A stretch of DNA of 64,000 nt, from NCBI GenBank assembly GCA_905221605.1, contig CAJNDS010000802.1, forward strand, positions 1 to 64,000. The letters run 5' to 3'. The notes under the pieces are model-generated. The model was not told the DNA's origin, did not search any database, and saw nothing but the letters and a program-made list of their open reading frames with translations. Shown piece by piece: positions 10,836-24,240 of this stretch. How positions within the stretch are numbered: the first letter of the stretch is position 1; each line of letters starts with the position of its first letter. Position numbers and translations under genes: made by a program. This stretch comes from Symbiodinium natans (lineage: Eukaryota; Sar; Dinophyceae; Suessiales; Symbiodiniaceae).

Positions 10836-10941
10836 ACTGTTTTTCACGCAGCATGTGGCCTTCCATGTGAGGATATGTTGCTACTGGGACGGTACAGTAC
10901 GTGGGCCAAGGACCTTGCAGATCACTGAAATTGCAATGCCG

Positions 10942-11936
10942 CTAGGGCCCTGGTTGCACCTCGGAGGTCGCCTTCTCCACCATCGGAAGCTCGCCACTGC
11001 CTTGCATTAAGCTTTCTTCCAGCATCGACGCCCTCTGAGCTTCGGTTTCTAGCTCCTGGGCTGAAGCTTCTGAGACCTTAAACTTTGTTCCACCCATCAA
11101 TCGAACTAGTGGTACTGGACAAACCAACGAGTAACGGAGAAAAACTGTGGTAGTGAAGGACGTACTATTCAATGGTCTTGTAATCAATAGCAGCTGGGCT
11201 TGCCTTCGGAACAGCGTCCTGATTCGACAGACTCTCGGGACTTTGCTGGTCCTGCCCACGAGAGCCAATGTCGAAAGCTGTCCATCAACTTGAGCGGGTT
11301 ACGGAGAGGTGCCCTAAATGATGGTCCCGGGTTTTTTCGCCTTTTTTCCACGGTCCTTCCAGCTGCCGGCTCGAGGAGTGGCACCTGGCGTCTGACAGCC
11401 GAAGCAGACAGAGAGTCGACAGAGAGTCGACAGTTGCTCACATTTTACTGGTCCCTACAGCGCTGAGTTAAGCTTGATCATGCGAGTTTGCAAGCCTCTT
11501 GATCTGCGGACATTCCTCGAACTCCGTTCTCTGCACTTCTGGTCCTTCTGTTGGCGTGGCCTCCTGTTGAATGCTTTGAATGCTGCATTGCACTGCTTTG
11601 AAGCCATGCAATTGCCGCCAGAAAGAAAGCAAACACACGTAAACCACTCCATGTTGGCCTGCTTGGTCGATGGCTCCGGGGAGAGAGGAAGCGGTGGAAC
11701 TTTACATGCCTCACGATACGCACCGACGCTGGTCTACAGCTTGCGTGCTTAAGATGCCATGTAAGAACAGCGATATTTTGCGTGCGGTAGCCACTGTTCG
11801 CCGCTGATGGCCCATGACTACACACTTGGCACACTTCCCGCCGGCCTCGCTGCCCGGATCCGGTTTCTTGGCGATCCTGGGCTGCATGTGTCTTGCGAGC
11901 GCGCTCTGAATTTACGTCGGCACCTTCCACCACCAA
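10942..11936 (-). CDS. Unknown gene; C-terminal exon well supported
   Basis: The last exon, 11076-10942, follows the acceptor AGTTTAAG and encodes 44 residues, acidic and probably helical: VSEASAQELETEAQRASM, then MLEESLMQGSGELP and a final TSEVQPGP before TAG. Candidate upstream exons on the same strand include a basic stretch near 11590-11470 (QCNAAFKAFNRR, QKCRERSSRNVRRSRGLQ) and a possible N-terminus at 11936 (MVVEGADVNSERARK). Joins between these were not established. No family recognised. Confidence 0.45.
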
Positions 11937-12676
11937 GCCTCTGAGTGCGAAGGCCAGAGGATGGCGCCTGGCATGCTTTGCTGTTTGTCTTCCAAGTGAG
12001 GCTTTGCTTTCTTCATGAGGAGCGCTTTAGTTCAAACAGATTCTCCTCTCAGTTGACAGGCCCGGGAGGCAAACTTCGACGTGGCCGGCGCTTTTGTGGA
12101 AGCACTCGCCTGGTCCTGCCGTATACAGTATACATTTAGGATACAGAGTATGTGGCAGTATGTGGCATTTTCGTGGCATGATTTCTGGCACCTGCTTTGA
12201 GTCCGCTTACTTTACACTACAAAATTTTGCATTCAACCGAGCCAAAAACTCTCCAAGAACCCTGATTCTCGTTCGAAGGCCTTGGCTTCGCCCGTCTTGT
12301 TGGCGACGCGAGACCTGCACAGCATTGCTCTCGGCGTTCCCAGCTCTCAACTCGCTCATGAGCTGTTTTGCAATTGCTTGGCTGCCTTGCGGTCGAGCTT
12401 CAAACTTCAAACTTAACTGCAGTTTCGGTGCAGTACTCAGGAACATGCGAGCCAACAAAAAGGGGCCAGCACCCAAACACCGACAGTGGCAATTTCAGGG
12501 CCGAATGCCAACACAATGCAAGGTTCATGTCAGCTGCTCCCGATCTGAATCCGAGATATCGTATGATACAACTAAGGTGTATGATTCTGTATGATGGTAA
12601 AATAACAATGTTTCGAGAACTTTGCTTTGCGAATCCTGACGCCGAGCCCCAACAGTCCTGATTGCACAGCCGCACC

Positions 12677-14178
12677 TCATGTCTGTGAGCCAGGAGGAAA
12701 GCTTCGGCTGCGAGGTCGGAGACTCATCCTTTCGGGTTCTGTGTGGGGTCCAAGGGCTTGGCTTAGATACTGACGATCCTTTCTACGCCCTCGCCCTAGG
12801 TCCCTATAGGTCACTCGCTCCGAATCACCGGCCTTCTTTGGTTCTCGGACCTCTTCCTGGACCACTTCTGGGACCTCTTTTTGGACCTCTTCAGCCTCTG
12901 CCGGCTCTGCCTCTTCCGCCAGGCTCCTGGTCTCCGGCGCGGCAGGGAGCTCGACCTCCACCGGCTTCTCTGCCTCCACTTCCACAGGCTCCACTGGCTC
13001 CACGGGCTCCACTTGCACGGTCGCAGGAGGTGGTGGAGGCCCGTCCAGTTCCTCCATCTTCTCAGGTTCCACCTGCGCACGAGAGGCCGATTGACATCTG
13101 ATGGACATGATGGGAATGCGCTGAAGCAGCAAGCAGCCTGCCCTGCCTGCACAGGGATGAAATCCGGCTCTGGAGAGATTTCCAGCACAGCCTCCCTCGG
13201 CAAGGTGGCCTCCTCGTGCACCTCGTCGGGTGCTTCCGCGTGGGCCGCCGCCGGCGGTGGCGCCTCCTTCACCTCCTTTTGAAGATTCGGCAAAGTGATG
13301 CCGCTGAGTTGCGTGTAATATACACTCCATTACACTCTCACACTGCGCAATAAGATAATAAGAAATGATGCGGCACCTGAGCCTTCCTGAGCTTCAGGGG
13401 CGGAGGCGGCGGAAGTTGCTTCAGCATCGCTAACCTTTCGGTGCTTTTGGCATTTCTTTTTTGCCTTATGGGGCTCAAACCACCGAGCGCTGGACGAGGG
13501 CACTTGCTTGATGGGAGCGGGGGGTACCTGTGCAAAGTGGCGGCAGCGCAGGCAGCGTGTCAATGTCTTGGGTTCAGGATGGAACGCACCTCCGATGGTC
13601 TGGGAGACTCGCTTGGAGCGGCCTCCGCACAGCTTTATTCAGGCGTTGCTCATGGTCGGTGTATGCCCGTGCCTCTGGCGCTGTGGCTGGTCGTTCCGAA
13701 GACGAAGCACCAGCAAGCTGCCCTCGTGCAAGAGGCGTTGCTGAGCAACACTTTGCTACTTCCGAGACTTTCGAACTCACCGGCACCATCCCACTTCCGG
13801 GCCTGGTAAGGTGGGTGGCGCCATGTTTGGTGGAGCCGGGACGAGGCCCTTCACGGGGGCCTGAGCATGCCAATGCGTGGCCCATCGGAACCCATTGCAG
13901 CCCCAACAAGGTCTAAACGCAAAACTCTGGCAACATGTGTGAGCCAGCATGATCGCAGTTAGCAAAGTCTTTTGCACAGCCCGCTTTCTGTGAAATGCTT
14001 CGGCTTCGCTGCTGGCCTCGCGCAGAGGGCTTGCGTCCGAAGAAGACGAACTTTCGTCATACTCCTCACAGATAATAGCGGCCCATAGGGGTTCAGTATG
14101 GATGCAACTGTCTTGGGACTCTGGAAACAAGTGCTTGCTTATCTCCGTCTCTCGTCTGCCGAGACCCTGGAGTATCAC
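12677..14178 (-). CDS. Multi-exon gene with acidic Pro/Glu-rich C-terminal region
   Basis: The possible start at 14178 opens MILQGLGRRETEISKH, then a Ser/Glu-rich stretch (EEYDESSSSSDASPL) and a hydrophobic segment VQKTLLTAIMLAHTCC. Further exons on the same strand: 13527 to about 13375 after TTTGCACAG (VPPAPIKQVPSSSARWF, then a Lys-rich KAKKKCQKHRK); 13275-13147 after TTCAAAAG (EVKEAPPPAAAHAEAPDEVH to DFIPVQ, GC donor); and 13072 onward after GTGCGCAG (VEPEKMEELDGPPPPP, then VEP/VEV repeats and a Glu-rich stretch). The 13147/13072 join is in phase. The first part is less certain and may be a separate gene. This is a low-complexity acidic protein of unknown function. Confidence 0.5.
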
Positions 14179-14294
14179 AAAGCTTCTCAGGTCAGTGGGC
14201 CCTAGCCCGCGCTGTAGCGCAAATCACGGCTTCTGGCTGTTCTCTGAGGGGTTTTGTTTGTTAGGCTTGACGCGTCTGACCTTTCCCTCCGCAG

Positions 14295-14321
14295 AGTGTG
14301 TGTGTGTGTGTGTGTGTGTGC
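14295..14321. repeat. (TG)n microsatellite
   Basis: Uninterrupted TG dinucleotides, 27 bp. Confidence 0.95.
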
Positions 14322-15326
14322 GCCTCCTTTGTGCAGTTGGGGTAATGGGGAGGACTCCCTCACTCTGTGCGACCGGTCCATTTTACTACTCAGACCCTCT
14401 TCTTAGAGGCGTAGGCCCGAGGAGGTTCGGGTTTTGACAATCCCTCAAGGCTTACCCCTGCAAGGAGCCTGTCGCACAGTAGGACATGGAGCTTTACGGA
14501 GCCACAACGCAGACTGAGACTTTCAAGCGCACTGCCATTGACGTTGTGAACCGGAGACGCAGGAACCCCAACAGAGAAGACTTCCTCTTTCTGCACATTG
14601 AGATGGCAAGGTTCTTGGGCATGATTAATCGTGCAAGATCACAGCATTTCAGTCGTCCGAATGCACTTGGCTTCATGGCCAACTAGCAACACTCCAGCGG
14701 TCCTCCTTGAGGCGCTTCAGCTTCGCCAGCTTCTTTTCCAAGCCCGGCAGCTGCAACTCTAGCGTCCTCGCATCGCCGCAAGTTTAGGAGGCGTGGATTC
14801 ACAACGGGAGTGCGCGGAAACAGTATGTGTATTATGCAGCGCAAGACGACCGGAGCATCGCGTAGATGTGTCGAAACATCAACCCGGCGGCTGCCTCGAA
14901 GGGGCACTTGGAGGAGAGGCCTCCTGTGCAACGAGGACTAGGGTTGTTTGCCTCTTGAATCTTGGGCTTGGGATTCTGGAAGGTGGTGTGTTGCAGCCTT
15001 TTGGTTGAGCATCAAAGTCATATGCGATCACCTTAAAGGAGCCCGGTGTCCTCCGCATCTGGTGGCGTCCGCTCGCCTTCAGGCGATTCCTGCACGCCAC
15101 AGCTGAATCATGTTGACCCCAGGATTCGGATCCAGCTGACAATGATTGATCCCTGCCTGCTTCACCACTGGACCTAGGTTGTGCCCAATTGCCTACAACC
15201 AGTTCTTCGAAAAGATGACGATTTTGTAGCAGGTGCGAAGAGTCGACCTATTCCTTGTCACCGACGGCACCAAGCCGGTTTAGTTCGACCACTTGGCTGG
15301 GATCATGGGGCTTCGCATGGCATAGT

Positions 15327-15456
<130 letters not shown>

Positions 15457-17498
15457 ATCTTCCCTTTGATTAAACATGAGATGCAAAGGGCGAACTTTAG
15501 ATACTTACAGCCAGCTGCGCATGCTCTTGATGCGGGTTTATATCCAGCACCACAGCAGGTAACATGTTCTGCACCTGCATGCTTTGAATCACATACCTTC
15601 AGGGAGTACACTGGCAACAACGAGTGCGAAGCAACTGCAGCTCGACGGGTAGGAACCATGCAGGAACTCGGCCATTGCGGCAATTCTTTAGGCAACAGTC
15701 TAATCACGCCCGCGCCGCTTCCCCACTTTTTCATCAATGCTGGATCTGGATCACGAATCTTCTCGCTGGTACCTTGAGCGGTGAGCGCCTTGACCACCCC
15801 CCTTCCCGTACCTGCACCATGCAGGCCCCTGAGAGCAAGCGAGAATGAGTAAGTGTTTAGGGAAGCACTCGAAGCTTCCGATGGGTAAGTGCCATTGTGG
15901 ACTGTGGATTGTGGGAGTCTTGAAGGCATCAAGAGCCCTGGGGCCATGGCTTGGCGACTCCTCAGCGACACGCAGCGTCGTGGCCCCGGAGTTTGGCCGA
16001 GAGGGGCTGGTGCCAGGGCGGCTGCCTTCCCAGTTCGGAAGGAACGGGTCCTTTCCCAAATCTCTCTCCCAAGCTCCCACACACTCCCACAAAACATCGG
16101 CCTCGCCCTGCTAGAGGGAGGTCCAAGAAGGAGCCGCCTGCCTTTTGGAAGGTGCTGCCAGTAACTTGCAAGCACTCCGAGCAGATTGCGAGCAACATGC
16201 AAAGGTGGTCTTTGCTTCTTGTGACATGAGAGCTGCTACTTTACTGTGAGCTTCATTCTGATTCCGTCACGGCCCTTCGCCTGCTTCGGGGAGAAGGGGC
16301 AGCACGGGTCCTGGAACACACTGCTGAGATTGAAACCAAACCTCTTAAGACAACTGCCAGCTCGCAAGTTCAAAGGGCTGTGTCAACACGAAACCGGCTG
16401 TCCCTGTTCAGCGACACCTCAGCCCAAGGCAAAGTCAAGGTGCCAAGAGTGCGACAAGCCTTCAAAGTCACGTATCCCTCCGAGCGTGCGACTTTGAGCA
16501 ATGAGGGGTGGTTTCCTGCCATCCGAGAACACGGTCAAGGTTATGCTAGCAACGAGAAGACGAAAGGTGGTTCTGGACAAGGATACATTCTGCGCTATCC
16601 TGCCCGTCACGTTTTGATGCCTTTAGAATGACAGACGATCCAACTTTAAAACCCACAACTCAAAAAGGAGCCCGCCTGGCGTAGTGGATCGTGTGCTGCT
16701 CGTGGAGCCGCTGAACATGGAGGAGCCGCTCTTCAACGAGTAGCCCGTGCCCGGTGGTGTCAGTGTGTCCTCGCAAAGGCAGTGGATCGAAACGCGTCGT
16801 ATCTACATGCACATATGTGTTAGAGGTACTTCGGTCTATCATATGAGTGCCGCTTTGGCATTGAGTTGCCTATGTAGATGCAAGTTCTTACTACTTTGAG
16901 TGTAGCATGTGCGGAGACCAATGTACGTATGTAGGTAGGAAAAGTACACATATGAAAAGAATGGCTTTAGACTCCTGAAAGGGCGTGCTCTGGCGTGGGG
17001 TGGTCTCGCCCTGGACTCCCTGGACCTCCTTCAAGTCAGGTTCTTCTTCCACGCCGGACCTGGAATCTCTTTTAGCTTGACTCAACTTGATGCAAGTGAA
17101 ACATCAAGATTGAGACCGACTTGCTTCGGAAGAAATCTCTCTGCTGCCGGGTCACGAGATTTGAGCCTGCTCAGCAATGGTTCGCGTGTACGCCTCTCAT
17201 CGAGTCGGCTTTATGACTGCCACCACAAAGCTTCTCAAATCAGTGCGCTCTCCAAAATCGTGCCTCCCATGCGGCTCTGGTCGCTTTGGCAACCTCACAA
17301 AGCCAAAGGCGCCATGTGCACACCAGGTTTTTCAGTGCTTGATTCATGGATTCTTTGATGCTGCAGTGCTCAATGTGCTACACTTGCAAGCCAGCGGCCA
17401 AAGAATTGGCGAACAGGCCAGAGCCCATCCTGCAGCAGCTGCATAGAGTCATACAGCTCATCTGCCGCTCTCAAGCAAACAACACGAGCAAATGGAGT
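15457..17498. other. No supportable gene
   Basis: Several 60-90 codon frames overlap on both strands, but none shows a domain or a phase-consistent exon pair. A minus-strand frame that crosses the CA repeat (15336-16202) has a non-repetitive N-terminal part that cannot be judged without transcripts. Confidence 0.35.
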
Positions 17499-18209
17499 TC
17501 AAGCTGCATGCACGATTGCGAAAAATGGATCCTCCTCCATGCAGCTCGCTTTCGCCACCTGCATGTACCAAGTAAATGTCTGTTTGAAGATGCAGCGAGG
17601 CCTGGTCTCTTCATGTCTCTGAACTCTCAGTTCGTGTTCGACCCCGTGTCCGACCTGTACCTCCAGAACCAGCAGGCGCAGAATACGGCGAGACAGTACC
17701 TCTCCATGATCCAAAAAATCGAAAATGCGGTGTCTGCGGTGTGACTGCAAGAAATGGTCTCGCAGAACCAGTTGGCACAATATCGACGCGGCAATGAGAC
17801 CCACGATGAAGATCAGGTCAGCCCTACAGGGAAGTGCCATCGAGAAGTCAGGGCTGGGCCAAATCCTGAGACTATGCAAGGTCGGCGCCTGCCACTCCTG
17901 TGGTCGTCTAGCAGCTCTCCCAAGACGGCATCCACAACCGTACTGTCCTCGACTCTCACACAGCCACACCATCATAGCCAAGCCCGGACTCAGGCATGCC
18001 CCAGACTCTTCAAGATCCTTCACCACCGTCTGAGACTCCGTAATCTCCACCAAAGAGCCGTTGCCTCTGCCGGAAGGATTTGGAGCATCTGAGAGGCTCT
18101 CACAAAGCAGAGCGGGCAGAGTGGCCGGGTGTGAGCGAATAATCTTCAAGTCGGCTGCAACGTTCACGACTCGCAACGAGCGAACCTGCAGAACCATTTT
18201 CTGGATCAC
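17499..18209 (-). CDS. Candidate membrane-protein ORF, 236 codons
   Basis: The minus frame begins MIQKMVLQVRSLRVVNVAA and keeps protein-like composition to about residue 110. It then contains a hydrophobic segment DLIFIVGLIAASILCQLVL (about 131-149) of membrane-spanning length, followed by an Arg/His-rich tail. No family is recognised. A plus-strand frame (17346-17744, ending YLSMIQKIENAVSAV) overlaps the C-terminal half and competes with it, so the tail may be intron or antisense. Confidence 0.35.
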   Translation of the reverse strand: MIQKMVLQVRSLRVVNVAADLKIIRSHPATLPALLCESLSDAPNPSGRGNGSLVEITESQTVVKDLEESGACLSPGLAMMVWLCESRGQYGCGCRLGRAARRPQEWQAPTLHSLRIWPSPDFSMALPCRADLIFIVGLIAASILCQLVLRDHFLQSHRRHRIFDFLDHGEVLSRRILRLLVLEVQVGHGVEHELRVQRHEETRPRCIFKQTFTWYMQVAKASCMEEDPFFAIVHAA

Positions 18210-18609
18210 AGCTTTCCCTGAGAGCTACCAACTGGCCTGAAACATTGATGAACCCGGGATCCACTTCGGAGGCGTCGCAGATGCAGAGGCCTTGATCGAG
18301 GGACTAAACCAACGACAGTAGTGTTACAATGTTCCGAAGTGCAAGCAACGGGTGACACAATCCGACTGACGTATTCGCGCCAAGGTGCGATAAGTCCCCG
18401 CAATCGGAATCATGAGGCTTGCGATGCCATCACCGCATCTGAAAATTTTCACGGGCACCCAAGCACACCCAAGCACAAGGTGCACGATCAAACGTTCGGC
18501 CGAATGTTGCAGCCGAGTCGCTCAAGATGAGTGCTGTTGCTGGCCGGACGCTGGCACGACGCACCTGCACAATGATGATGATGTGATGGAGCGGCGAGAT
18601 CCATGTTTT

Positions 18610-18900
18610 GGGGCTTCTTGACTGTAGTCCCTTGGCCACTGAAGTCGTAAGAAAAGTCTGCATGCCGACACCTCCACCGCGCAAGACATGCGTCAGCTCA
18701 ACTGCGACAGCATCAGTGCCATTCCTGAAGCAAAGCTGGCAAAACCCATCAGGACATTGGCGAGTTGTCTGCAGTCTGACGCATGTCTGCTGGTGGTATG
18801 CAAAAAAGCCGTCACTCGCTGAGTTGCCCTGTTGTTTGAACTGCCTCGCTTCAGCTCCCGACTCCGAGTCATTTGTCTCGCCCGCGCCTCTCCACTTCAC
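18610..18900 (-). CDS. Candidate exon, unknown protein
   Basis: The minus strand is open with MKWRGAGETNDSESGAEARQ, then LQTTRQCPDGFCQLC and a segment FRNGTDAVAVELTHVLRGGG. The composition is protein-like and Cys-containing, with no family match. It lies about 400 bp upstream of the 17499-18209 frame on the same strand and could belong to the same gene. Confidence 0.35.
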
Positions 18901-18949
18901 AAAACCGCATTACGTAATTACATTAAGCCATGTGACGCTTTTTTTGAGC

Positions 18950-21900
18950 AGGTAAAGCCCGCAACAAAAGATCCGAGTGCTGTAGGGGCCGACCTCCCTC
19001 TGCCAGTGTCAGGTTGGACTCGACCTGGCCCATTTCGAAGCACGCTGCAATGCGCGAAAACTAGTTCGGTCGATCGTGTCTTCAAGATTCTTCAAGCAGC
19101 CAGCAAGGTCACATGAAAGCCGCAGAGGACACCGGCAACAACATGACACATTGTGTCACACAAGCCTGGCCACACTCTGCATCTTCCCCTCCGATTACGA
19201 GGACCAACTTGTCCTGCTAAGCGGCTGCGACTTCTAACAGCTCTTTCTCAGGCATCCAGCCCCAGGACTTGACTGCAACGAAGCCGTGAATTTAATTTGA
19301 TTAAGCCGACGGTACCAAACACCTTCCATCGATTCAATCGTCTTGCACCTCCAGTGGGTCGAGCTGTGCCCCCTCCACCAGGATCTGCCAGTGGCAAGTG
19401 GAAGCCCTCTGTAACTCGTAAAGTGTCGCAAGGTGAAGACTTGGTGACCGGAAGCAGTCAGACTTGCAGTTTCAACCCGAGAGAATGCGGAGAGTACTTT
19501 GGGAACACCCCGTTCCTCCCAAGATGCGATGAATCGTTTTGAGTATCTTCGGCCCGGAATTGTGCAAGGCAACAGAAACGACCAGCCTGGAACACGTCGC
19601 CCGGCTTCACCCAAGCTGGGTGCGTGCGCGCGCTGAACACTTCGCCCTGAAAGTCGGGCCACATCGGGCAAAAAACAAAAACAGGGAGCAGATGAAGTGT
19701 CTGTCGATGGAGCGCCGCAGTCATCTCAGGGTCCGGGCAGTGGGACATGGCTCTTCGTGGCATGGCTGGAAGCGGCTTCGAAGTGGGCTGTCTGGCCTCA
19801 GAATGGCATGACACATTCAGCCAACACCCAAGCAGCTTCATTACACCGAGGCTTCCAGCGGCGGGCATTGCTCGCCCTTACCCACGGCCTCGCGACAGTT
19901 GACAATTGTGCCTTGAATGATTGAATTGCTTGGACTGGAGCAAGCTACAAGCCCCCTGAAGACAGTGACAGCTTGCGACGGCTTGCCTGCAATTCTTTCT
20001 CAACTTGGAAGAATAGACCAGTAGACCAGTAGGGAGCCCACCCCGGGTCCTCGACCCGAGTGACCCGTCTTAACAAGTCCGAGCCCATTACCTCGCCCTT
20101 CTTGCCTCGGCAAGGATGCGGCGACGCAGCTCATAGAGGCCCCCGCCACAGGCCCGGCTGCAGGCAAACTCGCCGAAGTCGCCTCGAAAACGAAACACAC
20201 GGAAGCGCAGACTCCACAAGCCGAAGCCCAACAAGCCACAGCATTCTCCCACAGAAGTTGGCACTTGTGAGGCCTGCTGGAAACCGGAAGATCTCATCGC
20301 CAGGCACCGCCTCCCAACCTGGAATGAACTCTATGTGCATCCATGTGTGTACTCTTCCTCGTGGGAAACTTGTTTCAGCATGCTTCAACCCTTGCCTCCC
20401 AGCAAACAGTCTCGTGACCTGCACGTACCCACGTCAAGATCGCCAAAGCAGTCGCAAACATCAGAAAGCATTCTAAACAGATGAACTCTTTGGAACAGTA
20501 TGACAGTGCCGAGCTGCTCTCGGGCGTAGCCCATGCCCATCTTCATCGACCCAACGGAGACGTTTCCTGGCACTTGCGCACAACGAGCATGAGCCCGACC
20601 CAGCCAGCTACGCGCCTCGTGCCCAGCACAAGGAGAAGGGTCCAGAGTAGCGTGGCGCTTGCAGTTCAAAATCTGCCTTGGCGTCACCTGCATAGACCTT
20701 AGCAGCTTCAACAAGACTGGACATTCCACTGAACATGCTTGGACAGTTCAGAGCCTACATCTTCTTCCTGCTTCTTTACACACGGTTTCACGCGAATGGA
20801 ATTCTCAGACGCTTGGGAGGCTACCCTTACTGGACTGAAGAGCTCCACATCCTGGTCGCAGCTCTGGCCCGGATGCACCGAGAGCCTCTCCTGCAGTTGA
20901 ACACACAAAGCGAAACGACCTGGAACAAATCAAAACACTGCTGGGTCCTGGTTTTTTGGAACGGAACGCAATGCGCTTTCCCTTCGCAATGATGCTGCTT
21001 CTGGTGGCCCGGGGCAGGGCATAAAGATACTGTACATGTCAAGCTGTTGGGCTGTACAGAAAGAGGAGATTTGCATTTCCGCCTCCACAGCTATCCTTCG
21101 CTAGCAAGCTCCTCGACAGGCTCAGCTTCAGCTTCGGAATCCCTGTGCGCACGTAGCGTATCCGAGATCTTGCGACGAAGACCCACCGAAGAAGGCCGTG
21201 GTAAATCTCTGGTGGCCTCTTCACGGCGAAGCTTCTACCTTGCAAAGTACTCCCTAAGGGCACACCTGGCCTCGAACTTGTATATGTATACCGTAGACAT
21301 AGTATCGGAGTCGACCATGCTGGCCGAACCACGGTCAAGAATGTATATGATGCCTGTTTGACTTCCGACTGGGCTGCCGGGAGAACATAGCATCATATAC
21401 ATGAGCGTTTTCGGCGTTGGAGACCTCCCTGAGTTTTCAACATGAAATTCTCATCGACATCATATCACTGACATCATTTTCACCCTCCGCGCGTGGAGTT
21501 TGTCGAGTTTGTATGTGACGCTCTTTGGGATCCTGAAGCTCCTCTCGTCGAAGAGTCTCCCTTTGTCACCAGTGCCACATCGCCTTCCTGACAGCATCTC
21601 GGATCTTGAGCAGCAGCACGTTGTGTCGTTCACATTCGTTCACCACCAGCATTTTGGAGAAGGGTTTCCTCGAAGCTTGGTAGCCGAGAGGCTCAGAGAG
21701 GCTCAGACTTGGGAGGGCCCGAGCCTCCATGGGCTACGTCAATGCATCGGCTCATGTCCAAACTAGAGAGTTGCCTATCCGTCGTCTGTCAAGGGACTTC
21801 AACGAATCTTATCCTTTCAAACAAAGGCTGGACGAATTACTTGGACTACGCTCGTGTAACTTCTCACCTCGTTCGAGAGATTCACGCCGGAGAGAGTGAC

Positions 21901-22160
21901 ATTGAAGGCCTTCCAAGTCCGACGTCACAGCGCAGCTGTGCAGCTACCACTCAAACTTTCAAAGAACTTGGGACGCGCTGGCCTCCAGTAGCTCCACAAA
22001 TTCCTGTAGCTGCTTAGATTCTCAGCCAACAGTGAGGGGATATTGCATGCCGTGACATGTAAGCGCAATCTTGGGAATATCTCAAGTCAGCGGCAGCACA
22101 ACATGTTCACAGGCGAGTAAATTCGAATCTCATCCCAACCTGATCTACGAACGCAGAGGA
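18950..22160. other. Gene-poor or unresolved interval
   Basis: Short frames on both strands. The better ones are minus 20385-20729 (containing NVSVGSMKMGMGYAREQ), plus 20735-20992 (hydrophobic N-terminus, then WTEELHILVAALARMHRE) and plus 21047-21361 (SVSEILRRRPTEEGRG). None has a recognisable domain or a consistent splice partner, so no gene is called. Confidence 0.35.
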
Positions 22161-22299
22161 GGCGGATTAAGTTACGAGGCCCTCCTGAATGGATATAGGT
22201 AAGTCTGAGTCAGACTGCAGGTATGTTTATTGCCGAAGCTGTGCCGGATCGGGCAACACCAGAATTTCATTTGGTTGCAAAATGCAGAAAAATGTGTTC

Positions 22300-22733
22300 C
22301 TGACATGGCTGTCAGGTCAGTAGAACTATAACTACGCCGCGCCTTATTCATTTTTTTTCTCGGTGACATCACTCTGCCACATGTAGAATCTAGACATCGA
22401 TGCACCAGGATGGACCGTTGCAGCTTGACGGTGCGATACCCAAACCACATTGGCAGAAGCTGCATCACCGAGTCATAATCTGAGACCAGTTCCGGAATGG
22501 CCGAGACCTGCAGAGTTCCGGACAAGATCTGAAATCCTTGCTATCTCCATGTTGCGCCCTCTATTGGGTCTGATGACCCCGGTGAGACAAGAACATAACT
22601 CTCTGCAAGATGAAGAAGGGCGCCTGATAAAGACCGAGGCCACGGCATTCATCGGACCGGAAACGACCAATTCGCCGATGTGCTGCCAGAGGGCGCAATC
22701 GGCCCCGTAGGAACGGTCACACCTGCCAGCCAC
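22300..22733 (-). CDS. Two candidate exons of an unknown gene
   Basis: An upstream minus stretch (22710 to about 22620) reads ADCALWQHIGELVVSGPMNA. A second (about 22530-22415), after acceptor-like GATTTCAG or CTCTGCAG, reads VSAIPELVSDYDSVMQLLPM and WFGYRTVKLQR. They are in different frames and would need an intron of about 60-130 bp. A GC donor after PMN would join in phase. No family is recognised. Confidence 0.4.
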
Positions 22734-23728
22734 AGTGCGAGTCGGGCACGGAACGCTACAAAGACATGGTCAAAACATGCAGCGCTGGCCAACACAGCCA
22801 GAACCTAGCACGCAGGAATTTTTACGATCCATGCTCAAAGAATGTCGTCAGTACATCTACATTAGGATTTCTAACGGCTTGATGTGTGAACACTTCGTGG
22901 CCTACGTGGACAAACAAAACTTCGTCGCAATCCAAGGTTGCATCATTAGGCAACGAGGCTCTGGCGTCCCTGCAAATGGAATTGACTCACGCTGCCACTG
23001 CACGTAGCGCCGTGGTGACGACATGACAGGCCGCCTGCAGTAAGCCGGTCATCATCTACTCATCTATTCTCTCACGCATGCATGCATAATCATTTATGTG
23101 CTGCTAGTGATGTACCACGTGATGTACTACGTTGTTGCTCAAACAAGTGCGAATGGTTGCAGAAGCTCTGGGTACGAAAGGCCGGAAACAACAGCTCCAG
23201 CGCTCCGGCCCCATATCAAACGGAGAGACGATGGCATCCGACCAGGCCCGACCAACCTGATGGGCAGGCAAGAGGTCTACAATGGTCTACGCTTGAGGCG
23301 CAAACATCGGAGACACGAGCGCATTAGTTCTTTGCATTTCTTTGCTTTGCATACTTTCCATGTGTCAATTGTTTACCTTGCCTCTGGGCACCCGTCCCGG
23401 GGCCACACGACCTTGAGGAAGCCACCCTTCCAAAGGGGGCTGTTGGCATCTGCGGACGTGTGCTTCCTTGAGCTCTTCGTCTCATAATGGCTGGGCCTGC
23501 GCGTTCAGCGGATTTCCGTAAACCTGGAGGCACACGGAGCCCACAGTTGCATTCAGAAATTTCAATACTCAGAGCAACCCCGCCTTCAAGTCCAGGGGCT
23601 GGTGGATGGTGGCAGCAACAGTGGTCCAGGGATCTGGACCCGGATCCAGTGGAATCCTGCGCCTCAGACCAAAGGTCGATCTCCATTGGAGCACTGTAGA
23701 TTACTCATCGAGGCCGTGAGGCAGCTAC

Positions 23729-24240
23729 CTATCTCATGTTGACCACATATGTAAGAAACCTCTCCGTAACTGCAAATCCTTCCGGACCGGGGAGGTTTGG
23801 GACCTGGATGTTCAGGGCGTTCCAGAGCCCAGGATTGCCACGGACAGATGAAATCCTGCTCATTTTTTCGGGGTCCCTTTCGATGTCTTTGCCCCTACCT
23901 ACCAATCCTCTGGACTGAGTTCGCAATCCGCGCGTGCTTGGCAATGCTCGTTTCGAGGTCTTGAAAAAAGCATTTCGTGTGTCGCAGTGCGTTTGTGGTT
24001 TGCATTTCGGAAAGCGCACTAGGAAATGGCCCGGCTGCGAAGAACAAACACACTCATTTTTGGAACGCTGATCTGGACCAAATGCGTGAAGGCCTGGAAG
24101 ACGCATGGTCTCTTTCTGGCTTGGAGGGCGGACAGTTTTGACAAGATGGCTCCCAACATGCGGTTTTGGCGGGCCTGAAAACACATCTTTTTCTGGACTT
24201 CGCACATGTTTGGCATGGCTCGGCCGTGGCTGACTCACGT
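23729..24240 (-). CDS. Candidate C-terminal exon, unknown protein
   Basis: The end of this minus frame reads ERDPEKMSRISSVRGNPGLW, then NALNIQVPNLPGPEGFAVTE and a stop after YVVNMR. This composition is convincing from about 23910 to 23729. The upstream part of the same open frame is less convincing and probably spans an intron. Confidence 0.4.

Noticed and set aside
22080-22150. TTCGAATCTCATCCC resembling a tRNA T-loop
   Set aside because: No matching acceptor, D-arm or anticodon stem was found upstream.
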